Origin: an uncultured Planctomycetaceae bacterium
Lineage (GTDB): Bacteria > Planctomycetota > Planctomycetia > Pirellulales > Pirellulaceae
Assembly: GCA_903927685.1 (NCBI GenBank)
Contig: CAIYOB010000337.1
Span: forward strand, 1-5,931
DNA length: 5,931 nucleotides
Direction of reading: 5' to 3'
In this document: positions 1 through 5,928 of the stretch, piece after piece
How the letters are laid out: each line of letters starts with the position of its first letter
Numbering within the stretch: the stretch's first letter is position 1
The notes under the pieces: generated by a model
What the model was told of the DNA's origin: nothing
The model's database searches: none
Seen by the model: only the letters and a program-made list of their open reading frames with translations
Program-made: the position numbers and the translations under genes

Positions 1-213
1 CAGTGCCCGCTCCGTGTCACCCCGCTGACGGTAGGTCACACCTCGATGGAAGAGCGCCTGCGCCTTATGCTCCGCCGGGGCCTCGGCCATGTCGAGGACG
101 GCCGTGTAGTCCGCCAGTGCCCGCTCCGTGTCACCCCGCTGACTGTAGGTCAGACCTCGATTGATGAGCGCCTTCGCCTTCTGCTCCGCCGGGGCCTCGG
201 CCATGTCGATGAT
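1..213 (-). repeat. Tandem 114-bp TPR-coding repeat
   Basis: Bases 1-95 match bases 115-209 at all but six positions, giving a period of 114 bases (38 codons). The unit encodes one TPR with the shared core RGDTERAL and the linker DMAEAPAE. Similarity fades after about base 212 (in the minus-strand reading direction, before the first unit), and the array continues beyond the window edge. Two of the six differences are conservative codon changes such as Q/H and K/Q. Such low divergence suggests recent duplication or gene conversion within the array. Confidence 0.92.
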
Positions 214-1656
214 TTTAGACAACTCCTCCGCGCACTCCTCGTAACTCCCGCTACGAGCCAGAACTTCGCCCCTGACCAGGCTGGCGGAAAGCGGAGCGAC
301 GAAATTCAACTCGCTGGACAGTTCCAGGGCTTTGTCGAACTGCCGATTGCTGACGCACTTTCTGATCTCCGCGTTCAGGTTCACCTTGAGGAACTTCTCG
401 ATCCCCGCGTCCGTCTCCAGCGCAGCGGCCCGATACGCGTCGCCGCGAGACGATGCCCCAGACGCCGGATTCAAGGTTTTCTGCAACTGCGATTCGGGAA
501 ACCAGGCACGCAAGAACTTGGCCACCAGTTTCAGGGGACGGCCTCGCTGGTTCTTGACCTCCAGGCAAAGCCGCATCAGAGGTTCTGCCATTTCATAGAA
601 CGATTCTTTGCCCCGTTTCTGCGATTGCACGTAACCACGCTGCTTCAGGTTGCCCAGTTGCTTGGAGCAATTGCCCTCGGCAATGAAGCTGTCTTCGGCG
701 ACCTCCTTGACCGTCATCGCTCCGTTGGCGTTGCACAGGCATTGCACGATGCGGGCCTGCTGGGGCGGCAAGGTGCGAACTCGTTCCTGGAAATAGGGCG
801 TCAGATCTTCGGCCAGATGCTCGAACGCATGGACGAGATCGTCCAACGATTCCTTGGTCAGAAACTCGGCCAGCAGCACGTACATGCGATGATTCCCGCC
901 GGCCAGATGATGCAGAGCGCGAATTCGATAGCGTCCTTCGGCCGAATCGAGATAAGCCACCAGATCGCCCTTCTTCTGTTCCAGGCTGATCTTGCGGATC
1001 AGTTCTCTGGCATCGTCTACGGACAGGGGCGTAAGGTGCTGGATGTCAAAGAACCCGAAGAACGCCTCGTCGCGCCTGGCGATTCCGTCGAACAGTTGCT
1101 GCGACGTGGCCAGCGTGGCAATGCGTGGTTGCTCTTGCAGGAAAGCCCGCCACTTCTTCTGCCCCAGATCGCCAAGTCCACTGAAGACCCGATCCAAGTT
1201 CTCCATGATCAAGAGGATATTCCGTTTGTCGAGGCGGGCGATGATCGACTTCAAGATCGATTCGGCGGCATCATCCGGATTCAGACCGCGGACGGGCGTG
1301 CGGTAGTCCGCGTCAAACTCCTCCGGGTATTCCGTCGCCAACTGGCCGGCAATTCCGAGCGCGATATCGATCAAGCCCGTGAACGTATCGTCTTCGCCCA
1401 ACCAGGCGACCCGCATCGCGTCCGACAGCTCGCCCCGCCTGCGCAATTCGTATTCGACGAGAGCGACCAAGTGCGTCTTCCCGCTGCCGCGCGGACCGAT
1501 CAGCAGAATGTGATGCTTGTCGTCGGTCAACATGCTGCGAGCCAGCCGGTCGACGATTTTGTCCAGCAGACGCTCACGCTGAACGAAGATCCGCTTCAGC
1601 AATTCGCGATCCGTGTTGCTGGGCGTGTAGGCTGAGATGACAAGGCGACGGTTCAT
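1..1656 (-). CDS. P-loop ATPase with winged helix and C-terminal TPR repeats (3' end outside window)
   Basis: The minus strand is open without a stop for 552 codons from ATG at 1656 to the window edge, so the C-terminus is missing. In order I see: a Walker A motif GPRGSGKT at residues 54-61; a Walker B-like strand ILLIMENLD at about 147-155; a sensor-1-like segment IATLATSQQLF at about 179-189; LAGGNHR at about 251-257, as in Orc1/Cdc6 and STAND ATPases; a winged-helix-like region at about 290-360; a helical linker; and TPRs from about residue 430. The last two TPRs (38 residues each) are almost identical. The start is well supported: ATG overlaps the upstream stop as ATGA, and AGGGGA lies 7 bases upstream (1664-1669). 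Known for such proteins: ATP-driven switching, with TPRs binding a partner. A role in sensing, regulation or defence is inference. No effector domain is visible in the part present. Confidence 0.9.
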   Translation of the reverse strand, partial: MNRRLVISAYTPSNTDRELLKRIFVQRERLLDKIVDRLARSMLTDDKHHILLIGPRGSGKTHLVALVEYELRRRGELSDAMRVAWLGEDDTFTGLIDIALGIAGQLATEYPEEFDADYRTPVRGLNPDDAAESILKSIIARLDKRNILLIMENLDRVFSGLGDLGQKKWRAFLQEQPRIATLATSQQLFDGIARRDEAFFGFFDIQHLTPLSVDDARELIRKISLEQKKGDLVAYLDSAEGRYRIRALHHLAGGNHRMYVLLAEFLTKESLDDLVHAFEHLAEDLTPYFQERVRTLPPQQARIVQCLCNANGAMTVKEVAEDSFIAEGNCSKQLGNLKQRGYVQSQKRGKESFYEMAEPLMRLCLEVKNQRGRPLKLVAKFLRAWFPESQLQKTLNPASGASSRGDAYRAAALETDAGIEKFLKVNLNAEIRKCVSNRQFDKALELSSELNFVAPLSASLVRGEVLARSGSYEECAEELSKIIDMAEAPAEQKAKALINRGLTYSQRGDTERALADYTAVLDMAEAPAEHKAQALFHRGVTYRQRGDTERAL

Positions 1657-2867
1657 GAGCGGATCCCCTGGGCCAAAACCCACCATTGCCGGATCAAGGG
1701 AAAACGGAAGGAATAGCGTTTGTCCGGATCGCTGGTCAGATAGTGATCCTGGGCCAGCGACTTGAGCAGCTGGATGATCTGATCGCGATTATCCAATGCC
1801 AGTTGGGCCTTCATGGCCGCCCACACTTCGTCGATCGTCTGTGGCGTGGGGGCAATCGCCAGGAGATCCAAAATGGCACTGGCAAGGCTGGCATTCAGAA
1901 TCGGCCTGCCGTTGGCATCGCCCGACGAGCCGTGGTAGTAGATCTTCAGGCGCCCCCGAAAATGCTCCATCTCCCACACGTCGTTGTCATCGGTAAGGTG
2001 TTGGCGGACGATTTGACGAGCGTCCTGGACGGAAACGGGACCTTCCAACTCCGCTAGGCGAGCCACGACGCGTTCCAGATAGAAAGGCACTCGGTCTGTG
2101 AGGACCGCCAACTCGTGGGGAAGAAGTTCGCGGTCGGCCGGGGCAACCTGGACTCCTTCCGTCTCCAGCAAGCGTTTGGACAACGTGACGGCGTCGGGCA
2201 AAGCCAATGCTCCAACCTCGACGGGAGGCATGTCATTGACCGGCTGACTGGCAAACTCCGTTTGCCGCAGTTCGGTCAAGACGTGGTGCAGTCCGACGGA
2301 ACCTGCGAAGATCATTCGCAGGTTGGCGTGCCTGTGTCGCATCGCCCGCAGGGTATCGAGCATTTCGAGCGCCGCATGATGTGCCGCCCCCGCCTGCTTT
2401 TCGTACGCCGCGATCTTCTGGAGCATGTAGGGAAGCTCGTCGAACAACAGCACGATCCGGGTATCTGGGTTCTGGGAGCAGACTCGATCGAACACTTTCT
2501 CGAGCGGCCCTTTCCAGGCAGCTCTGTCTCCCTCGGGAATCTTGATCACTCCCCCAATTTCTGTCCCGCCGATGTCTGTCAGGAGTTCCTCAAACCAGCT
2601 GGCCGCCTTCTGCTTTGTCGAAAGCAGCGGCTTGACCTCCTGGAGCAGGACTTCCGTGAATCGCCGGGGTGAATCCGCTTTCTCCAGATCCAGGAACAGC
2701 ACGGCGGTTCCCGGCCTCGGCTCCGCCAGCATCTTCTTCATGACCGTTGTCTTGCCGATACGCCTTTCGGCGGTGAGGCGGAGCGATCTCGACTCAAGCT
2801 TCTTCCAGATCTGCTCGATCAAGCGATCCCTTCCGACGACATTCTGTGGACTAATCTGCCCTGACAT
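1653..2867 (-). CDS. AAA/ATPase_2-type P-loop ATPase with C-terminal winged helix
   Basis: This 404-residue protein has VVGRDRLI at 10-17, typical of the start of the ATPase_2/Orc1-like ATPase fold. It has a Walker A-like loop AERRIGKT at 33-40 (catalytic K39), a Walker B RIVLLFDE at 137-144 (D143, E144) and a sensor-1-like RMIFAGSVGL at 184-193. The last ~75 residues look like a winged helix ending in FRFPLIRQWW. No signal peptide or membrane segment is seen, so it is probably cytoplasmic. I chose ATG at 2867 because GAGGTG lies 4 bases upstream; extension to the TTG at 2930 would run through the promoter and palindrome. The TGA stop overlaps the ATG of the next ATPase, so the two products are probably made together and may act together. 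The first glycine of the P-loop is replaced by alanine. The specific function is unknown to me; family-level ATP binding is confident. Confidence 0.9.
   Translation of the reverse strand: MSGQISPQNVVGRDRLIEQIWKKLESRSLRLTAERRIGKTTVMKKMLAEPRPGTAVLFLDLEKADSPRRFTEVLLQEVKPLLSTKQKAASWFEELLTDIGGTEIGGVIKIPEGDRAAWKGPLEKVFDRVCSQNPDTRIVLLFDELPYMLQKIAAYEKQAGAAHHAALEMLDTLRAMRHRHANLRMIFAGSVGLHHVLTELRQTEFASQPVNDMPPVEVGALALPDAVTLSKRLLETEGVQVAPADRELLPHELAVLTDRVPFYLERVVARLAELEGPVSVQDARQIVRQHLTDDNDVWEMEHFRGRLKIYYHGSSGDANGRPILNASLASAILDLLAIAPTPQTIDEVWAAMKAQLALDNRDQIIQLLKSLAQDHYLTSDPDKRYSFRFPLIRQWWVLAQGIRS
1664..1669 (-). promoter_or_regulatory. Ribosome binding site AGGGGA inside the upstream gene
   Basis: AGGGGA lies 7 bases before the ATG at 1656, within the last codons of the upstream ATPase gene. 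Together with the ATGA overlap it supports coupled but independently initiated translation of the second ATPase. Confidence 0.6.
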
Positions 2868-2871
2868 CAAG

Positions 2872-2877
2872 CACCTC
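2872..2877 (-). promoter_or_regulatory. Ribosome binding site GAGGTG
   Basis: GAGGTG on the minus strand sits 4 bases before the ATG at 2867. It is a strong Shine-Dalgarno match and decides in favour of the 404-residue start over the TTG codon 63 bases further upstream, which has no comparable site. Confidence 0.7.
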
Positions 2878-2887
2878 GAATAGCGAA

Positions 2888-2927
2888 ACGTGCGATGACA
2901 TAATCGTACGACAAAGTAATCGCACGT
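2888..2927. promoter_or_regulatory. Compound palindrome, candidate operator
   Basis: ACGTGCGAT (2888-2896) and ATCGCACGT (2919-2927) form a perfect 9-bp inverted repeat. At exactly the same centre of symmetry lies an 8-bp palindrome TCGTACGA (2904-2911). The 8-mer ATCG[C/T]ACG therefore occurs at 2903-2910, at 2919-2926, and inverted at 2889-2896. The structure covers the likely promoter of the ATPase operon, as expected for a repressor or autoregulator site. The binding protein is unknown. The winged helices of the two ATPases make autoregulation conceivable but unproven. Confidence 0.55.
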
Positions 2928-2930
2928 CAA
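2903..2930 (-). promoter_or_regulatory. Candidate sigma70-type promoter of the ATPase operon
   Basis: On the minus strand TTGACG (2930-2925) is followed after 16 bases by TACGAT (2908-2903), a plausible -35/-10 pair. Transcription would begin around 2896, leaving a short leader of roughly 30 bases before the ATG at 2867. The -35 overlaps one arm, and the -10 overlaps the centre, of the palindrome at 2888-2927. The -10 is only a 4/6 match to the consensus, and planctomycete promoters are poorly defined, so this is moderate evidence. Confidence 0.45.
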
Positions 2931-2980
2931 TGTGCCAACGACAGCGACTTTCGCAGTTCAGGCAGTCTCAGTTCTTGTCC

Positions 2981-2998
2981 TAAATGTTAATAAATGTT
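2981..2998. repeat. Short AT-rich direct repeat (TAAATGTT twice)
   Basis: TAAATGTT occurs at 2981-2988 and 2991-2998, ten bases apart, in a locally AT-rich stretch of an otherwise GC-rich window. It lies in the noncoding region 2931-3108 between the ATPase operon promoter and the beta-helix remnant. I see no gene or convincing terminator in that stretch. Its role is unknown, and it may be chance. Confidence 0.4.
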
Positions 2999-3108
2999 GA
3001 AATTGCGGCGAATAATGCCAATTCGGATAACGTTTGTTGGATTCCTTCGGTCGCAACCTCGGTCCGTGCCGTGATGTTCCAAAGATCGCTGTTTGGAGCA
3101 GCAGTACA

Positions 3109-3662
3109 ATGAACTTCCCGCGATTGCTGGTCCACAACGGCCTCGGCGGAGCGGCAACGTGGCGGAAGGCCGGGGAGCTGAACGTGATCCCGCCGCCGGC
3201 CTGAAAGACGGAGGTCTTCACCGTGGCGGTGCAAGGCGAGGGCGCGGCGGTCGATGCGGCGATCTTCGCCTGGGGCCTCAGCCAGCACGGCTGATGTTGG
3301 CACCTCGCGTGGCGCTGCCAGTTCCTGGACAACGAACTGCGGGAGAGCAGCGGCTCCGGGGCGCGCGTGTTGGGGCCGGCATTCCTCGGGGTGACAACCG
3401 GTGGCGGCAACGAGCAGTACTTCGGGCCACTGGCCAGGGGCAACATTTTCCGTCGGAATGTGCTGCACAGCGATTCGTTGATTCGGCTCGACGGGAATAC
3501 GGACGACACGCTGGTGGAGAACTGCACGGTGTGGGATTCGAAGACGGGGGCCACGTGGGCCAGACGGTGCGAGGGACGGTGCTCCCCAGGAACCAGTTCG
3601 AGGACGTGACGCAGCCGCTGGCCGGCGACGGTGTGGCCAGCGTGCGAGTGGTGGACGATTGA
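3109..3662 (+). pseudogene. Decayed C-terminal part of a right-handed beta-helix-like protein
   Basis: One reading frame from 3109 gives coherent protein: RLLVHNGLGG, then FTVAVQGEGAAVDAAIFAWG, then NIFRRNVLHSDSLIRLDGN and TLVENCTVWDS. The recurring 'N.F.RN.L' and 'LVENCTV' rungs are typical of pectate-lyase-like beta-helices. The frame is broken by TGA at 3202-3204 and TGA at 3292-3294, each one C-to-T change from CGA. A frameshift at a run of five G (3546-3550) follows, after which the sense continues in the next frame (QTVRGTVLPRNQFEDV, then GDGVASVRVVDD) to a TGA at 3660-3662. One extra G would restore the frame. The N-terminal portion is missing: in this frame TAA codons occur at 3013 and 3028. 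Known family members are often secreted carbohydrate-binding or lyase proteins, which fits the neighbouring glycoside hydrolase. The exact family is not identified. Sequencing error could explain one lesion but hardly three. Confidence 0.65.
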
Positions 3663-3783
3663 ATCCCTGGTTCACGCGACGCGGTGTGCCGCGCGCCCCC
3701 GGGCCTTGTTCGAGTACCAGCCGCGACCAACCTGCGGTCGGTGCCGGCGAATCAAATTCGCGCCCTGCGGGGGAATGGGGCAC

Positions 3784-3873
3784 ATGAAAGCCGCGACGCT
3801 TGCGATCCTCACCGGTTTGCTGCTCGCGCCGCTGGGAGCGTTGAATGCCGCCGGTGAATCAGCTATGAAATAG
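3784..3873 (+). pseudogene. Orphan signal peptide, probable remnant of a secreted protein gene
   Basis: ATG at 3784 opens a 29-codon ORF. It encodes a textbook Sec signal peptide: a lysine at position 2, a hydrophobic core ILTGLLLAPLGAL and a likely cleavage site at NAA/G. After only a few further residues (ESAMK) it stops at TAG 3871-3873. This leader style is common ahead of secreted sulfatases and hydrolases in planctomycetes and verrucomicrobia (general knowledge). Most likely the mature part was deleted. A short genuine exported peptide or a translated leader for the hydrolase 16 bases downstream are alternatives. The 121 bases before it (3663-3783) show nothing recognisable apart from a small hairpin. 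Confidence 0.5.
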
Positions 3874-3889
3874 TCAATAAGGAACAGTC

Positions 3890-5485
3890 ATGATGAAGAG
3901 TCGCAACCTCATAAGCCTTGGGGTCCTGCTTGCCGCAACAGCGGGTTTCGCGCAGGATTCGGCTCAGTCGGAACTTAAGCTCGATCTGCTTCCCAACGAA
4001 GCGTGGTGGGGCGGTGCCGTCACGCTCGGCACGAAGATGCCCTATGGCGTCGCGCCGATCGACATCAATCTCGACGGCGACAACCGCGGGAATCAGTACG
4101 CGCCGTTGCTCGTCTCGTCAAAGGGCCGGTATGTCTGGTGCGAGAAAGCGTTCCGCTTCGCGTTCCAGGATCAGACCCTGCGCGTCACGTCGGCGGGCAA
4201 CACGTTTCGCTACGGTCAGGCGGGACAAAATCTGCGCGACGCCTACCGCTACGCGGCGAAGAGCTTCTTCCCAACCGACGGCAAGCTGCCGGACCGCGCG
4301 CTGTTCGCCACGCCGCAGTACAACACGTGGATCGAGTTGATGTACGACCAGAACCAGCGGGACGTACTCAAGTATGCGCATGCCATCGTGGACAACGGCC
4401 TGCCGCCCGGCGTGCTGATGATCGACGACAATTGGCAGGAAGACTACGGCAAGTGGACGTTCCATCCCGGCCGTTTTCCCGATCCCAAGGCGATGCTGAA
4501 CGAATTGCACGCCCTCGGCTTCAAGGTGATGGTCTGGGTCTGCCCGTTTGTCAGCCCGGACTGCGACGTGTACCGCGCGCTGGCCAAGCAGAAGGCGTTC
4601 TTTCTGGATCAACCCGGCGATCCCGCGATGGTCAAATGGTGGAACGGCAAGAGCGCCATGCTGGACCTCTCGAACCCGGCCGCCAAGACGTGGTTCACCG
4701 GGGAACTCACGCGCCTGCAAAGCACCTACGGCGTGGACGGCTTCAAGCTCGACGCCGGCGACACGACGTTCTACAAACCGCATTATCTGGCCCATGAGAA
4801 ACTCGACGCCAACGAGCACGCCCGGCTGTTCGGCGAACTCGGTCTCGCCTTTCCGCTGAACGAGTATCGCGCCACGTGGAAGCTCGCCGGCCGGCCACTC
4901 GTGCAACGCCTCCGCGACAAGAGCCACCACTGGGCCGACCTCGAACAACTCATCCCCGACATGATCGCCGCCGGGCTGCTGGGGTACACGTTTGTCTGTC
5001 CCGATCTGATCGGCGGGGGCGAATTCACGTCCTTCCTCGATCAGGCGACCATTGATCAAGACCTGATCGTGCGGTCCGCGCAGGTCCACGCCCTCGCGCC
5101 GATGATGCAATTCTCCGTCGCGCCCTGGCGCGTGCTGGACGCCGCCCATCTGGCCGCCGTCAAACAGGCCGTGGCGTTGCGGATGCGGTTCACACCGCGC
5201 ATCCTGGAACTCGCTCAAGCCAGCGCCGCCAGTGGCGAACCGATCTTGCGCCCGCTGGCCTACGAATTCCCGGACGGCGGCTACGAGCACGTCAAAGACC
5301 AATTCCTGATGGGCGACGACCTGCTGGTGGCTCCGATGGTAACCAAGGGGACCGCCCGCACCGTGGAGGTTCCTTCGGGCCAATGGAAGGCCGACGACGG
5401 CACCCTGATCACCGGCCCCGTCCAACAGATCTTTGCGGTCCCCCTCGGCCGTCTGCTTTACTTCGAGCGACAGGCGACCCCATGA
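3890..5485 (+). CDS. Secreted GH31 alpha-glycosidase, MYORG/alpha-galactosidase-like
   Basis: This 531-residue protein starts with a Sec signal peptide (about 1-21, cleavage near GFA/Q), so it probably acts in the periplasm or outside the cell, hydrolysing alpha-linked sugars. Next is a short beta-sandwich region with WWGGAV (39-44) and SSKGRYVW (76-83). The TIM barrel has MIDDNW (177-182), FKVMVW (211-216), WWNG (250-253), the nucleophile motif FKLDAGD (285-291, D288), RLRDK (340-344, D343 the likely acid/base), PDLIGG (371-376) and QFSVAPW (407-413). A C-terminal beta domain has QFLMGDDLLVAP (471-482). The order and spacing match the GH31 branch that includes animal MYORG and bacterial alpha-galactosidases, so alpha-galactoside is a better guess than maltose. 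The substrate is not proven. AAGGAA at 3879-3884 lies 5 bases before the ATG; a second ATG follows at 3893. The stop codon overlaps an ATG (ATGA, 5482-5485). Confidence 0.93.
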   Translation: MMKSRNLISLGVLLAATAGFAQDSAQSELKLDLLPNEAWWGGAVTLGTKMPYGVAPIDINLDGDNRGNQYAPLLVSSKGRYVWCEKAFRFAFQDQTLRVTSAGNTFRYGQAGQNLRDAYRYAAKSFFPTDGKLPDRALFATPQYNTWIELMYDQNQRDVLKYAHAIVDNGLPPGVLMIDDNWQEDYGKWTFHPGRFPDPKAMLNELHALGFKVMVWVCPFVSPDCDVYRALAKQKAFFLDQPGDPAMVKWWNGKSAMLDLSNPAAKTWFTGELTRLQSTYGVDGFKLDAGDTTFYKPHYLAHEKLDANEHARLFGELGLAFPLNEYRATWKLAGRPLVQRLRDKSHHWADLEQLIPDMIAAGLLGYTFVCPDLIGGGEFTSFLDQATIDQDLIVRSAQVHALAPMMQFSVAPWRVLDAAHLAAVKQAVALRMRFTPRILELAQASAASGEPILRPLAYEFPDGGYEHVKDQFLMGDDLLVAPMVTKGTARTVEVPSGQWKADDGTLITGPVQQIFAVPLGRLLYFERQATP

Positions 5486-5504
5486 ACAGACTTTCATCCA
5501 CGCC

Positions 5505-5820
5505 TCAGTACCCGGGCAGCGCCAGGTGCGGCACGCGGGACGGCACCAGCTGCTCGGAGCTCACGTTCACCAACTCCAGTTCGCCGTCGAGATGCTCGAT
5601 GACGGCGGTGGCCTGTTCCTGAGAAAACAGGCTGAGCAGCTTGCGCACGAGGTTGTTGTTCTCTTGCGACCAATACCAGCCGCGGCAGAATGACCAGCCG
5701 TCGATCACGTCGCCGACCAGGTACAGGTGCTCCGGTTCGTCCACCCATTTCAGAAAGGCTGTGGAAGTCACGAAACCTCGACCAGCGATGGCCCAGGTGA
5801 AGATCCGAGGCGAAGATCGT
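5505..5820 (-). pseudogene. Broken LpxH/YbbF-like metallophosphoesterase with a foreign C-terminal tail
   Basis: The minus strand encodes TIFASDLHLGHRWSRF from 5820, with the DxH metal motif of calcineurin-like phosphoesterases. The continuation FLKWVDEPEHLYLVGDVIDGW (second metal motif GDxxD), then WYWSQENNNLVRKLL, lies in another frame. A one-base insertion or two-base loss near 5763-5781 must separate them. The family resembles UDP-2,3-diacylglucosamine pyrophosphatase-like proteins (COG2908). After VRKLL, at about 5633, the expected GNHD and later GHTH metal sites are absent. The frame instead runs into an unrecognised tail ending HLALPGY and a TGA at 5505-5507. No credible start with a ribosome binding site precedes the SDLHLG segment; a TAG lies in its frame upstream near 5843. 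It is therefore a frameshifted, truncated chimera and almost certainly inactive. It converges on the GH31 gene with a gap of 19 bases. Confidence 0.75.
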
Positions 5821-5881
5821 GGAAAACTCCGCGGAACTGGTCTAGCGCGTTGTCCAGCCAAAATGTTGGGGTGCCTGGGGC

Positions 5882-5928
5882 CGAGTGCAGCGAGCGCCCA
5901 GTGATAAGAACTGGGGGCTCGCCACTCG
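5882..5928. repeat. Long imperfect hairpin, possible intergenic palindromic repeat
   Basis: An inner stem of 13 positions (5890-5902 with 5910-5922, one G-G mismatch) has a 7-base loop, GATAAGA. It is extended by an outer stem CGAGTG (5882-5887) with CACTCG (5923-5928), separated by a two-base bulge. That is 18 paired bases in 47. There is no T-tract on either side, so it is a poor intrinsic terminator. It resembles REP-like elements or the end of a mobile element. Whether it recurs in the genome cannot be seen from one window. Confidence 0.6.

Noticed and set aside
1..213. Tandem repeat as a CRISPR or minisatellite
   Set aside because: The unit is a whole number of codons, lies in frame in a TPR gene and has no spacers.
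46..1635. Long plus-strand ORF of 529 codons
   Set aside because: It is antisense to the ATPase-TPR gene, whose minus-strand translation has Walker motifs, TPRs, a ribosome binding site and an ATGA junction. The plus translation shows no recognisable domain and is a GC-rich mirror frame.
2868..2930. N-terminal extension of the smaller ATPase to the TTG at 2930
   Set aside because: The extra 21 residues do not look like the family, would be encoded by the promoter and palindrome, and have no ribosome binding site. The ATG at 2867 has GAGGTG.
3202..3294. Possible selenocysteine or tryptophan recoding at the two TGA codons
   Set aside because: Other genes in the window end at TGA, no clear selenocysteine insertion stem-loop was seen after either codon, and the frameshift further on supports simple decay.
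3747..3761. Small hairpin GCGAAT-CAA-ATTCGC
   Set aside because: A 6-bp stem with a 3-base loop and no T-tract is too weak to call a terminator or element, and may be chance.
2958..3783. Two overlapping minus-strand ORFs of 198 and 267 codons
   Set aside because: Composition is proline/arginine-rich without domain patterns, and they are antisense to the beta-helix remnant, whose plus frames read as coherent protein.
4118..5497. Minus-strand ORF of 459 codons
   Set aside because: It lies opposite the GH31 gene, has no recognisable motif, and the GH31 frame explains the sequence completely.
5482..5622. 46-codon plus-strand ORF overlapping the GH31 stop
   Set aside because: Its sequence shows no domain and lies opposite protein-like minus-strand sequence. 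It is kept only as a sign of a possible breakpoint, not as a gene.
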